Source: Candidatus Eisenbacteria bacterium (GTDB taxonomy: Bacteria > Eisenbacteria > RBG-16-71-46 > JAFGJU01). From it: 64,000 nucleotides of DNA. The notes beneath the pieces are model-generated. The model was not told where the DNA came from, did no database searches, and saw nothing but the letters and a program-made list of their open reading frames with translations. The stretch lies in contig JAPLKG010000005.1 in NCBI GenBank assembly GCA_026388185.1, positions 61,001-125,000 on the forward strand, given 5' to 3'. This document shows, piece by piece, positions 50,043-59,135 of the stretch (position 1 is its first letter; the number at the start of each line of letters is the position of its first letter). The position numbers and the translations under genes are program-made.

Positions 50043-52070
50043 TTATTGAGTTTCTTCCAGCATCATCTCTTTCAGATACTTGAGAGGTGGAGAGCCGAAG
50101 CTCAAGAGCTTCTCGTTGAATTCCCTCTGGCTGTAGTTCTCACCCATCTTCTTTCTGTAGAGTCTCTCTATGTCACGGATTCCGTCGACCCCCACGAAGT
50201 ACGTGGTGAGCTGGGTCGATGTGAGAGAAGCGCGCACGATCTTTCCGTTGGCCTCTCTCTCCTCTTGAAAACCGCCGTGAATCATGAGATCAATGGCTTC
50301 CTTCTCGGTCATGGCGCCGGTGTGAAGCTCCGGATCGATGATGGCGTTGATGATCACCCTCAAGAGCCACTTGAGCTCCGAAAGCTGAAGTTTGGGGTCA
50401 CCAGCTCCGTAGCCTGCGTCGAGCATCATCTGCTCGGAGTAGACGGCCCAGCCCTCCACAAATGCACCGTTCTCAAGCATCGCTCTCACTAGAGAGGGGA
50501 AGCGATTGGCGTACCAGCCCTGGACGTAGTGCCCCGGAAGCGCTTCGTGCATGCAGAATATCATCTCGAGGTAGTCATTGTATTCCCTCAAGAACGACTC
50601 TTTCTCTTCCTTTGTCCACTCTTCATGGACAGGAGCCACGTAGAAGAATGCCTTCTGGTTTGCGTCAAACGGTCCCGGAGACTCGAGCCCTCCGTCCGCC
50701 ACGCCTCTCTCGAATTCCGGCGTCCACTCCACGTCCAGCTTCTGGTTCGCAGGCAACGCAATGATGTCCTTCTTGCGAATGAAACTCTCGAGTTGAGCGC
50801 AGTATTGCTTGCATTGATCGAGCAGCCCGTCTGCCTCTGCGTGGTCTTTCGCAAGTTCAGAAAAAACTTCCCTGGCGATCTCCTCGTCAGCCGCAACTCC
50901 CTGGCCGTGAACATGATTTTTCAGACGCCCTTCGCGCACCATGTCGTCGTGGATCTTGCGCGAGAGCTGTATGGCCTCCTTCCTCACCTCTTCGTATCTC
51001 TTTCGAGCCTTTGCCACCAGCTCGTCGGTGGTGACATCTCCTCCCAGAGCGTAGCGCAGTTTTTTCGCGTAGAGCTCCTTGCCGAGACGATAATCTGCCG
51101 TCGAACGAGGAAGGAGATCCTTCTCGAGATAAGTTCCGAAGGATTCGAGCGCTTCCGTTGCGACGTCGGACGCGACTCTGACTGACTCTTCCAGAGCCGG
51201 TGCGAGCGAAGCCGTGCGTCTCACGTCTTCTTCTATGTAGGATATGAGCCCTTCGTTTTGCCTCGCGGCCGTCTCGGTGGCTACCCGCGAAGATGACTTG
51301 ATGTTCGCCTTTGCTTCCTCAAGAAGACGAGGGAACTTGTCCAAGCGCGAGATTACCGCTCTAAGTCTGACGTCCAGTGGCGCGAAGTCTCTGCTCAAGA
51401 GAGAGCGGATGGCGCCGCCCGCGATGTCGGTGTAGGCGAGCGGAGACTTCTCCCACTCTTTGAGCTCCCTCATCGAGAAAAGTTCGTACTCGAGGTGATC
51501 CTTCAGAATTACGTAGTCGTAGCGATGCGTGGCACTCAGCTCCGAGGGATCGAAGGACAAGAGTTTCTTCAGGAATTCGGCCGTTGCCTTTTCTTCCTTC
51601 TTGATGGCCACCGGACTAACGTCGTCAAGCTCTCCGTCGAAGTCGTGTACGCCGATGTAAGTGGCGTGCACAGGGTGGTTCTCACAGTCCCACGCGAAGT
51701 AGTCCTTGGCAAGCGTCACAAAATAGCTGTCGGCCTTCGTCACCGTGGCGGCCGTAGGAAAGGCGAGAATAGCTTCAGGGGCCGTGGAAGAGGCGACGAT
51801 GGCCTCTGGGACCGCCCGAGAGGAGATGGCGATTTCAGAAGCTGTGGGGACGGAGCTGACAGCCCCTTGAGCGCTGAGGCTCGGGACGATGGATGGACTA
51901 ATGGCTGCGAATAGACTCACTGCGAGCAGACCCAGCGTGAGCAGAGCCGGCGCCGGCAGACCCGCAGTCCGAAGGTTTAGTGCGAAGTCGCGAGCGAGTG
52001 GCCTTCGCGCGACAAGCCTCTTACGAGCGTAAAGATGGTGCGGAATCAGGCGGACACTCTTCCGAATCAT
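50043..52070 (-). CDS. DUF885 family (peptidase-like) exported protein
   Basis: About 675 residues. A long basic N-terminus leads into a hydrophobic segment (PALLTLGLLAVSLFAAISPS) that is probably a signal peptide, then a Ser/Ala-rich linker. The DUF885 domain follows with FAWDCENHPVHATYIGVHDFDGEL and the zinc-peptidase-like HEALPGHYVQGWYANRF near 505, with E in FVEGWAVYSEQMML. DUF885 proteins are probably metallopeptidases. AAGGAGG lies 5 nt before ATG 52070, so this start is preferred over ATG 52094. Co-transcribed with mazG. Confidence 0.82.
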   Translation of the reverse strand: MIRKSVRLIPHHLYARKRLVARRPLARDFALNLRTAGLPAPALLTLGLLAVSLFAAISPSIVPSLSAQGAVSSVPTASEIAISSRAVPEAIVASSTAPEAILAFPTAATVTKADSYFVTLAKDYFAWDCENHPVHATYIGVHDFDGELDDVSPVAIKKEEKATAEFLKKLLSFDPSELSATHRYDYVILKDHLEYELFSMRELKEWEKSPLAYTDIAGGAIRSLLSRDFAPLDVRLRAVISRLDKFPRLLEEAKANIKSSSRVATETAARQNEGLISYIEEDVRRTASLAPALEESVRVASDVATEALESFGTYLEKDLLPRSTADYRLGKELYAKKLRYALGGDVTTDELVAKARKRYEEVRKEAIQLSRKIHDDMVREGRLKNHVHGQGVAADEEIAREVFSELAKDHAEADGLLDQCKQYCAQLESFIRKKDIIALPANQKLDVEWTPEFERGVADGGLESPGPFDANQKAFFYVAPVHEEWTKEEKESFLREYNDYLEMIFCMHEALPGHYVQGWYANRFPSLVRAMLENGAFVEGWAVYSEQMMLDAGYGAGDPKLQLSELKWLLRVIINAIIDPELHTGAMTEKEAIDLMIHGGFQEEREANGKIVRASLTSTQLTTYFVGVDGIRDIERLYRKKMGENYSQREFNEKLLSFGSPPLKYLKEMMLEETQ

Positions 52071-52250
52071 CGGGACCTCCTTACAACATTTCACAGTGAC
52101 CTTTCGTGTAGATCGTTACTCGCCGGGAGAGCTTAGCATATCCGAATCCGGGGTTCAAAGAGATGCAGCACAAACAGTAGAAACAGTGGAAACAGAGCGA
52201 CGTCGGGCGCGCTCAGCTTCGGAGCAGACGCAGGCTCGGATCGTCGCTAA

Positions 52251-55200
52251 TTACTGGAGTACCACTATCTTCTTAGCGCCACTGTATCCAGGAGCGTTAA
52301 GCTGATAGAAGAACACACCACTAGCTACCTTCTCTCCACGATCCGTCGTACCATCCCAAATCACCGAATGACGACCAGTCGCCTCTGCCTTCTCTACCAG
52401 CGTCCTGATCACCCTACCACTAACGTCAAACACCTTCAGACTCACCTTGCCAGGTGCGCCTACGGTGTACCATATCGTCGCAGTCGGGTTCATCGGGTTA
52501 GGATACGCTTGCGCCAACGACGTCCTCACGGCCGGCGGTGTCCCACTGATAGGATCGACGTCAACGAGTGACGGATCGCACCAGCTCGACGCCGAATAGT
52601 TTGCCCACCCAAGTACAGTAGCAAACCAGCCGGTCATGACGTTGTCGTTACCGCAGAGCGGGTAGCCGAGAGAGCCGTCGGTCCTGATCACGCAGTTGTC
52701 GTATCCCTCTGTCAACGTCTGGTAGGATGGACCACCAACCACGCTAACAGCGTTGCTGACGACCGCGTATCTGATCGTCGCCTGCGAATCGTACTTCCTT
52801 TCAGTCTTCGCATTGGGTGCAGAGCCAGAAAGTCCGATCACGTTGAACGTGCTCAAACACCCGTTCGTACGAGCCACAAACAACGTCGTGTCTGGTAACG
52901 CACCGCCCGCTACGCCTCTCACAGGCAAGCAGTAGGTGTAGTCACTCGTTTTCGACGCGTAGTTGCTGTACAAGCTCGTAGCACCCAGGATGTTGTTGAG
53001 GAACGGTCTACCCCAAGTGGAGTTGTTATAGAGATTCCTCGCAACACAGTCACCACTCATCCAGAAGAACCTGGGCGTGTCAATGTTCGAGTATGTAACC
53101 AACCAGCTGTTGATCAGGTTAACGTCCTGCTGATACATACTGTAGTTGAGCTGCGTACCGGCGTTCAACATGCAGTGCGTGTAGGCAAGCATCTGGTTAA
53201 GCGTGGCACCAGGACCCCAGTTGTACTTGTCGGTCCCTGGTCCACCAACCTGACCTGCGTTAGCTGCCCAACGACCGATACCGTTCCTCAAATCACTCGT
53301 CGGACCCAACTTGCTGAACGTGTCGTAGTAGAAACCGTTAGCCGTCAGATGCTGACCGATCCTGTCAGAGTTCCTCAAACCCGCGTTACCTCTCCGACCA
53401 AAATGATCTGCAACTATCAAGCACGGCCACTGCACGCCACCTTCACCGTCGTCCCTGTACATCGGCAGAATCTCGAACTCCTCGGCAACTCCACCCGCCG
53501 TGTCAGGAAGCAAGAACCAGTCGCCAGAACCCGTGTAACGAGCCTTGAGGAAGAACTCAATCCTCGTACCAGGTACAAACAAATTGTTCGGAAGTATCTC
53601 CGTACCTTCCGCCAACCCGTTAGCTATCCTGACAGGATCTGCCTCGTGGAACGCCGTCATCCAGGTCTTCGCCACCGTGGTAGTCGTTGTGGGAGAAGCA
53701 GTCACCCTTGCCGTGTCCATCCTGGCAGACTGCCATGCACCCGCAGTCGCTGTCGGAAACCACGTAGTGAAGAACGCATGGGTAACAGGCTGCTGTGGCC
53801 CTACTGCCGCCATACGGAAGGTAAGCCAAACCTCCATGTTATCCGCACCACCATGGCACACCATCGTGTCCCCAAAGATCGGAGGGTTGAGGAGGTAGTC
53901 GCCCAAGTAACCCGCCACCCTGGTATCGGCCGTGCTCGCCGGGTTGAGCGTTCCGTCCTCAGCAAACTGATCCTGGAAATAATCCAGCTCTCTCATGCTG
54001 ATGTACGGAGCTACATCCGACCCGTACAAACCAAACGACACGTTGTCAAAGTACGGCGTTACGTTGCACGTGTACGAACACACAGGCTCATCCATCGCTT
54101 CCTCGCAGTAGTTGACCACACCGTAAGCAATCTGCGCCTTCTCGGCACTCGGCGGTATCAACGTCGATAGGTCGAAGGTCACCGCACGACATGTCGCGGT
54201 CTCTCCCGTGTAGTACACGTAACCGTCGCTCAACCACCTGCTCCAACCGCCAGACTCGCACGCAGGCGCATACCTGGTCTCGAAGACGAAGAAGATGTAC
54301 ATGGCGAGCGGCGAGTACCCAAACCTCTCGCACGTCATCAACTTGCCGGCCAACCCGGGATGATCAGAAAAATCAATCACCGGCGAATACGCAAAGTTGT
54401 TCTGATACAGCGGATGTGGGTAGGTAAGGTGGTTCTCATCGTAGAACACCAACACACTGTCCGCAATCCCACACCACTCAGAACCAATCCATGCATAGCA
54501 AACATCCTGGTTCGGCAAAATGGGCAGATCGTTGATGTGCTTCACGTGAGCATAGTCACCGTAACCTGCATAGTAATGCGCCCAGCCAGACGGCAACCCT
54601 CCGTCTGCAACTACCTCAAAGTTCTCACTGTCAACTGCCGAATTGATGGTAAGCGCGTAGTCGTCAATCTCCAGACCACCGCATGTCGTCGGGTTGTACC
54701 CGTCCTGGTCAGAGTACCCACCGTCAGAATCAAAGTTGAACGCGATGCGGAAATCTACTGGCGGAGTCAACGACGCCAGGTGCAAATCAACGTCTATGCT
54801 CTCACTGCCGCTTACCACATCGTCGTACGTAGCCATCGTGTCGTAGTCCACCCACTCACTGGCGCCAGTGTCGTAGATCTGCAAGATGCAGTAACCATAG
54901 TCAAACCCAGCCTCACTCTCGTTGTGGTAGTCGTAGGCGAGAGTGATATTGTCGCCGGAAGCGTAGGTGTAACTACCCGTCACAACGGTTTGATACATGT
55001 TGTTGCCGTAGCCAGTGCCAGTATGGTTAACGTAGCAGAGATCGTAAGCCTGTTGGCTCGTCACGCCACAGAAGAGAGACTTGTGACCAGAACGCACGCA
55101 CGTCCCGATGTTGAGATAGGGATTGCTGCTCGTGTCACTCACCACGTGCATGTAGTCCTCTGCTTGATCCGTTAGGTCGACGCCCCTCCAGCCGTCCATA

Positions 55201-55508
55201 TTGAGACCGCTGTGCGGAGTGCCGTTAAAGCCGCCAGGGCTCCACGTCCACATCTTCCGGTTCGCCCAACCGGGAGCGGCAGGCGCGGCAGCGAAAGTGT
55301 CGCCACCCGCTATGACCGTTCCACCGTAGTAGAACGTGTCCGTGCCCGCCATTGCCGCATTCAGGCCGAATACGTGACCCATCGGGACTACGCCGACTGC
55401 CTCATCAATGACGGGGACTTTTCTCTCGATCTCCTTGGCTCCGGCAACGGCCGCCGTCGCCAGAATGGCAACCACCAGAACAAGCGAAACTACGACGAGC
55501 TTCTTCAT
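52251..55508 (-). CDS. Large secreted protein with C-terminal FlgD-Ig sorting domain
   Basis: A 1085-residue protein. MKKLVVVSLVLVVAILATAA is a signal peptide. The body is aromatic- and Asp/Asn/Gly-rich, with Cys (CYAWIGSEWCGI; VCSYTCNVTPYFDN), and looks like a beta-rich ectodomain; no enzyme family was recognised. The last about 85 residues, starting TSLAQAYPNPMNPTATIWY and ending GAKKIVVLQ, form a FlgD-Ig-like fold of the type used as Por/type IX secretion sorting signal in FCB-group bacteria. PNPMNP and the closing VVLQ are diagnostic. It lies alone, leftward. Likely a surface or cell-associated protein. Confidence 0.78.
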   Translation of the reverse strand: MKKLVVVSLVLVVAILATAAVAGAKEIERKVPVIDEAVGVVPMGHVFGLNAAMAGTDTFYYGGTVIAGGDTFAAAPAAPGWANRKMWTWSPGGFNGTPHSGLNMDGWRGVDLTDQAEDYMHVVSDTSSNPYLNIGTCVRSGHKSLFCGVTSQQAYDLCYVNHTGTGYGNNMYQTVVTGSYTYASGDNITLAYDYHNESEAGFDYGYCILQIYDTGASEWVDYDTMATYDDVVSGSESIDVDLHLASLTPPVDFRIAFNFDSDGGYSDQDGYNPTTCGGLEIDDYALTINSAVDSENFEVVADGGLPSGWAHYYAGYGDYAHVKHINDLPILPNQDVCYAWIGSEWCGIADSVLVFYDENHLTYPHPLYQNNFAYSPVIDFSDHPGLAGKLMTCERFGYSPLAMYIFFVFETRYAPACESGGWSRWLSDGYVYYTGETATCRAVTFDLSTLIPPSAEKAQIAYGVVNYCEEAMDEPVCSYTCNVTPYFDNVSFGLYGSDVAPYISMRELDYFQDQFAEDGTLNPASTADTRVAGYLGDYLLNPPIFGDTMVCHGGADNMEVWLTFRMAAVGPQQPVTHAFFTTWFPTATAGAWQSARMDTARVTASPTTTTTVAKTWMTAFHEADPVRIANGLAEGTEILPNNLFVPGTRIEFFLKARYTGSGDWFLLPDTAGGVAEEFEILPMYRDDGEGGVQWPCLIVADHFGRRGNAGLRNSDRIGQHLTANGFYYDTFSKLGPTSDLRNGIGRWAANAGQVGGPGTDKYNWGPGATLNQMLAYTHCMLNAGTQLNYSMYQQDVNLINSWLVTYSNIDTPRFFWMSGDCVARNLYNNSTWGRPFLNNILGATSLYSNYASKTSDYTYCLPVRGVAGGALPDTTLFVARTNGCLSTFNVIGLSGSAPNAKTERKYDSQATIRYAVVSNAVSVVGGPSYQTLTEGYDNCVIRTDGSLGYPLCGNDNVMTGWFATVLGWANYSASSWCDPSLVDVDPISGTPPAVRTSLAQAYPNPMNPTATIWYTVGAPGKVSLKVFDVSGRVIRTLVEKAEATGRHSVIWDGTTDRGEKVASGVFFYQLNAPGYSGAKKIVVLQ

Positions 55509-55627
55509 GGAGATACCTCTCGTATCTGATAGGAAGATCGCAGTGTTGCAGGTCCCGACCCTGTTACCAGGAAAGGAAAGAGCAACGGGGGAAAGACTTT
55601 TCTAAGCAACTAGGTGCCAAAACACAA

Positions 55628-55654
55628 GAGCCCCATCGGAAGACGATGAGGCTC
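55628..55654 (-). terminator. Terminator-like hairpin in the leader of the large secreted protein
   Basis: GAGCCCCATCG (55628-55638), a 5-nt loop, and CGATGAGGCTC (55644-55654) pair at 10 of 11 positions; on the leftward RNA the odd pair is a G-U wobble. The leftward strand continues TTGTGTTTTGG. It lies about 120 nt before the start of the secreted protein, so it could end upstream transcription or act as an attenuator. Confidence 0.45.
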
Positions 55655-55710
55655 AGATTGTTCTATTAGCAGAGGATGCGATGGAGACGCGTGAGACATT
55701 CTCATCTCCG

Positions 55711-55785
55711 GCATTATGTCACTCACTGAGTTATGCTGGTAAACTGCATTATGCCAGTCCAATCGGCATTATATCACACAATGCC
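55711..55785. repeat. Three GCATTAT repeats with an inverted copy
   Basis: GCATTATGTCAC (55711), GCATTATGCCAG (55746) and GCATTATATCAC (55766) recur within 70 bp. The last forms an inverted repeat GGCATT (55765-55770) / AATGCC (55780-55785). Could be an operator array for alr or the divergent gene, or chance. Confidence 0.35.
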
Positions 55786-55846
55786 GTTAGCGTCCAGCAT
55801 GAATAGTGAAGTGGGAGGCCGGTTGCGTCTTTCGCGAGTCGCCTGC

Positions 55847-55875
55847 TTGCGCTCTCAGCCGCCTTGTGGTATAAC
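55847..55875 (+). promoter_or_regulatory. Promoter of the alr-deo operon
   Basis: TATAAC (55870-55875) is a good -10; TTGCGC (55847-55852) is a fair -35 at 17 bp. The expected start near 55882 leaves a leader of about 110 nt before ATG 55994. Confidence 0.5.
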
Positions 55876-55993
55876 TCAGGGGCAAGTAAGTCGCTGCCGA
55901 ACCAAGGAACACACGAGGTGGGGCCGCCGTACCGACGAGCAAACGGCGCGGTGCCGGACCAACTGTTGCTGCAACGGGTAACGGGAGCAACGC

Positions 55994-57238
55994 ATGAAAT
56001 TCCCAGCCTGGGTTGAAATAGACCTCGATTGTCTTGCCGGGAACATCACTCTCCTGAAGGGGATGACCGGCCCGGGCACGAAGATATGCCTGGTCGTGAA
56101 GGCCGACGCCTACGGTCACGGTTCGGTAGAGGTGTCTCGAGCCGCACTTGAAGCAGGCGTAGACGTGCTGGGCGTTGCGACGCTCCACGAAGCGATCGAG
56201 TTGCGTAAGGCCAGAGTATCGGCTCCCGTGCTCATCCTGAGCCCTTCACTTTCTTCGGAGATCGAAGAGATCATCACCTACGGACTGCGCCCTTCGATTT
56301 CGAGTCTCGATTTCGCGCGAAAGCTCTCGCAAGCGAGCCAGAAGCGGTCGAAGACCACCCCCTTTCATGTGGAAGTCGACACTGGCATGGGAAGGACTGG
56401 ATTCGATTACGATTCGGCGTACGAGAATTTGAAAGCCGTCGCCTCCTTGCCCAACGTTGTGATGGAGGGAATCTACACGCATTTTCCCGACGCGGAGAAC
56501 CAAGACTTAAGCTTCGCGCGGGGACAACTCGAGAGATTTGAGATTCTCCTTTCTCGTCTCAAAGAAGACGGAATCACATTCGAGATCGTTCATGCCGCAA
56601 ACAGCGCGGGCATCCTCAACGTGCCTCAATCCCTTTTCAACATGGTGAGGCCGGGTCTCATGGTCTACGGGTTGCGCCCGGCCGGCGAAGGAGCTTCTAC
56701 ATGTGAAGTCAGGCCCGTGATGAGCTTCAAGAGCTGCATCGTGCAGCTGCGGCGCGTGAGCAGCGGGAGCTACATCAGTTACGGCAGAACCTACCGCGTG
56801 CCGAAAGACTCGTTGATCGGAGTCGTGCCCGTCGGCTACGGACACGGATATAGTTGGAGCTTGTCAAACGCCGGGCAGATGCTTGTTCGGGGTAAGCGTG
56901 CTCCGGTCGTCGGAAGGGTGACGATGGACCTCACTATGCTTGACGTGAGCGACGTGCCTGACGTGAAAGAAGGGGATGAAGTAGTTCTCTTCGGGAGGCA
57001 GGGCGCCGAGGAGATTACCGCCGACGAAGTCGCTCTCAAAGCGGGGACCGTCAGTTATGAGATACTGTGCTCGATAGGAAAGAGAGTCGTAAGGACGTTC
57101 ATTCGTAACAAACGACCGGCCAAGGTGATTACACTCGTAGGCGAACGGAAGGAGGTTGGGCCAACCGAGGGCGGTGAGTACTGTCAACCTGCAGTGCATT
57201 ACATCTCTGTCCCGGCCATGTCTGAAGAAAGAGGGTGA
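55994..57238 (+). CDS. alr: Alanine racemase
   Basis: A 414-residue PLP enzyme that makes D-alanine for peptidoglycan. LVVKADAYGHGSVEV near residue 34 holds the Schiff-base Lys, VEVDTGMGRTGF near 130 the TIM-barrel binding site, YISYGRTYRVP near 258 the catalytic Tyr of the second active-site half, and VVGRVTMDLTMLDV near 307 the conserved C-terminal motif. The C-terminal 30 residues (GERKEVGPTEGGEYC and on) extend a little past the usual end. It heads a run with nucleoside catabolism genes. Confidence 0.92.
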   Translation: MKFPAWVEIDLDCLAGNITLLKGMTGPGTKICLVVKADAYGHGSVEVSRAALEAGVDVLGVATLHEAIELRKARVSAPVLILSPSLSSEIEEIITYGLRPSISSLDFARKLSQASQKRSKTTPFHVEVDTGMGRTGFDYDSAYENLKAVASLPNVVMEGIYTHFPDAENQDLSFARGQLERFEILLSRLKEDGITFEIVHAANSAGILNVPQSLFNMVRPGLMVYGLRPAGEGASTCEVRPVMSFKSCIVQLRRVSSGSYISYGRTYRVPKDSLIGVVPVGYGHGYSWSLSNAGQMLVRGKRAPVVGRVTMDLTMLDVSDVPDVKEGDEVVLFGRQGAEEITADEVALKAGTVSYEILCSIGKRVVRTFIRNKRPAKVITLVGERKEVGPTEGGEYCQPAVHYISVPAMSEERG

Positions 57239-57243
57239 GATGA

Positions 57244-57450
57244 GTGCGGAGAGAAGAAGCCTTTAATGTGGGAGACAGGGTGAGCCACAAAGTCTTCGGC
57301 CAGGGCTTGGTGCTTGAGACGTCGGGCCAAGGAGACAGCCAGAGAGTCGTGGTATCGTTCTCGTCCGACAGATCTCAGAGAAAGCTCCTGCTGAAGTACG
57401 CGAGTCTCACAAGAGTGGAAAGAACCGAGAAGAACACAGGGCCTTCTTGA
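57244..57450 (+). CDS. Stand-alone PcrA/UvrD C-terminal Tudor-like mini-protein
   Basis: A 68-residue protein: FNVGDRVSHKVFGQGLVLET near 7-26 and SQRKLLLKYASLTRVE near 43-58. This is the short Tudor-like beta-barrel found at the very C-terminus of PcrA/UvrD helicases, where it contacts RNA polymerase. Here it stands alone, between alr (5 bp away) and deoB. Start GTG 57244 overlaps GAG-rich DNA near the alr stop, and the frame fits well. A regulator or RNA-polymerase-binding adaptor would be a fair guess only. Confidence 0.65.
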   Translation: MRREEAFNVGDRVSHKVFGQGLVLETSGQGDSQRVVVSFSSDRSQRKLLLKYASLTRVERTEKNTGPS

Positions 57451-57482
57451 CGATTTCCATTCGACTTCCCTCGTTACATCCA

Positions 57483-58661
57483 ATGCGTATCATCGTAATA
57501 GTACTTGACGGAGTCGGTATAGGGGAGCTTCCGGATGCCGCGCTTTATGGCGACGCCGGCAGCGACACGCTGGGGAACACCTGCCAGGCGATGGGTGGGC
57601 TTTCTCTGCCCAATCTGGAGAGGCTCGGCCTGGGTCACCTCGGGAATTTCAAAGGCGTGAGTGCCATTACGAATCCGGAGGCGTCCTACGGGAAACTGGA
57701 AGAGAGGTCTCCCGGCAAGGACAGCACTTCGGGCCACTGGGAGCTCATGGGTGTCATTCTGGAAAGACCCTTTCCGACCTATCCAAACGGTTTTCCCGAG
57801 AGCGTCGTTCGAGAGTTCGAGACCAGAATTGGACGGCGCGTGATCGGAAACATGCCTTACTCCGGCACCGAGATTATCAAGTTGCTCGGGGACGAACACG
57901 TGAAGACGGGTTGTCCCATTCTCTACACGTCCGCGGACAGTGTCTTTCAGCTCGCCGCTCATGAAGACGTGATTCCAGTCAAGCAGCTCTACGACTACTG
58001 CATCGTGGCCAGGGACTTTCTGATCGGCGAACACGGCGTCGCGAGAGTGATTGCGAGGCCGTTCTCGGGGAAGAGCGGCAGCTATCAGAGGACCACGAGA
58101 AGAAAGGATTTCTCAATTCCACCGACGGGCGATACAATTCTAGACATTCTCGAGACTAAAGGTGTTGAGGTTCTGGCCGTCGGCAAGGTGGCCGACCTTT
58201 TCGCCGGACGCGGTTTCACGCGCGAGATCAGAGCCAAGTCAAACACCGAAGGGATGGGGGCTCTTACGGCTGGCCTCGGCGATTCTGAGGAGAGATTTGT
58301 GCTGGCCAATCTTGGGGATTTTGATACCCTGTGGGGACATCGAAACGACGTGAAGGCATTCGCGCAGGGTCTGGTGGAATTCGACTGCTGGCTCGGAGGT
58401 TTCTTGAGCGAGCTCTCATTTGATGATGTATTGTTTATCACGGGTGACCACGGATGTGATCCAACGACTCCCAGCACTGATCATTCACGCGAGTACGTCC
58501 CGGTTCTGGTCTACGGTCGGAGACTGTGGAAGGGAGTGAATCTCGGCACGAGAACCAGCTTCGCAGATCTGGGAGCCACCGTTGCGGATCTGATGGGTAT
58601 AGACGGAACCGGGAAGGGAACTAGCTTTGCAAAGGAGATTGGATTTGGCAGCAAAGACTGA
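57483..58661 (+). CDS. deoB: Phosphopentomutase
   Basis: A 392-residue alkaline-phosphatase-superfamily enzyme that interconverts (deoxy)ribose 1- and 5-phosphate. MRIIVIVLDGVGIGELPDA opens with the metal-binding Asp; GKDSTSGHWELMG near 80 holds the phosphorylated Thr region; ITGDHGCDPTTPSTDHSREYVP near 320-340 provides further metal ligands. Start ATG 57483 gives the conserved N-terminus; a longer frame reaches 57447. There is no strong RBS. It overlaps the next gene. Confidence 0.93.
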   Translation: MRIIVIVLDGVGIGELPDAALYGDAGSDTLGNTCQAMGGLSLPNLERLGLGHLGNFKGVSAITNPEASYGKLEERSPGKDSTSGHWELMGVILERPFPTYPNGFPESVVREFETRIGRRVIGNMPYSGTEIIKLLGDEHVKTGCPILYTSADSVFQLAAHEDVIPVKQLYDYCIVARDFLIGEHGVARVIARPFSGKSGSYQRTTRRKDFSIPPTGDTILDILETKGVEVLAVGKVADLFAGRGFTREIRAKSNTEGMGALTAGLGDSEERFVLANLGDFDTLWGHRNDVKAFAQGLVEFDCWLGGFLSELSFDDVLFITGDHGCDPTTPSTDHSREYVPVLVYGRRLWKGVNLGTRTSFADLGATVADLMGIDGTGKGTSFAKEIGFGSKD

Positions 58662-59031
58662 TCTATTTCGAATCGCAAGGAAGGCCATGAAGAACAGCAG
58701 GGCTCCCTTTTCGAAGCTCAAGGTTGGCGTGGCGTTGAGAGCTGCAAGCGGGAAAATCTATGCAGGGTCAAATATCGAGACGGCTTCGTTGGGTCTGACC
58801 ATTTGCGCGGAGAGAGTGGCGCTTTTCTCGGCCATCGCGCACGGGGAGAGAAAATTCAAGGAAATCGCCATTGTTTCTTCGGCCGCCGAGCCCATTTCAC
58901 CTTGCGGGGCGTGCAGACAAGTGATGTGGGAGTTGTGCGGCGACATGGGGGTGTCAATACATAATCTCAAAGGTGCGAAGAAGGAATTCAAACTCTCTGA
59001 ACTCCTTCCGTTTCCGTTCGAGAAATTCTAG
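58645..59031 (+). CDS. cdd: Cytidine deaminase
   Basis: A 128-residue zinc enzyme that turns cytidine and deoxycytidine into uridine and deoxyuridine. SNIETASLGLTICAERVALF holds the first zinc Cys and the catalytic Glu; SPCGACRQVMWEL holds the other two Cys. The start is TTG at 58645 inside the end of deoB, 7 nt after AGGAG; this overlap indicates coupling. Length fits homotetrameric bacterial CDAs. Confidence 0.9.
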   Translation: MAAKTDLFRIARKAMKNSRAPFSKLKVGVALRAASGKIYAGSNIETASLGLTICAERVALFSAIAHGERKFKEIAIVSSAAEPISPCGACRQVMWELCGDMGVSIHNLKGAKKEFKLSELLPFPFEKF

Positions 59032-59135
59032 CCGGCGAGTAAGTTCGACCGCCCGCGTACGCGTCCGAGCCCGGTTTTCTTGTGGACGTGCGAGGCGCGC
59101 GTAGGTTTTTGGGTAGTAATCGTTGAGAGGTAATT

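Larger units (their letters stand above)
55509..55993. other. Intergenic region between divergent secreted-protein and alr genes
   Basis: About 485 bp without a gene. It contains a hairpin, three short GCATTAT repeats and an alr promoter, listed separately. Confidence 0.5.
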
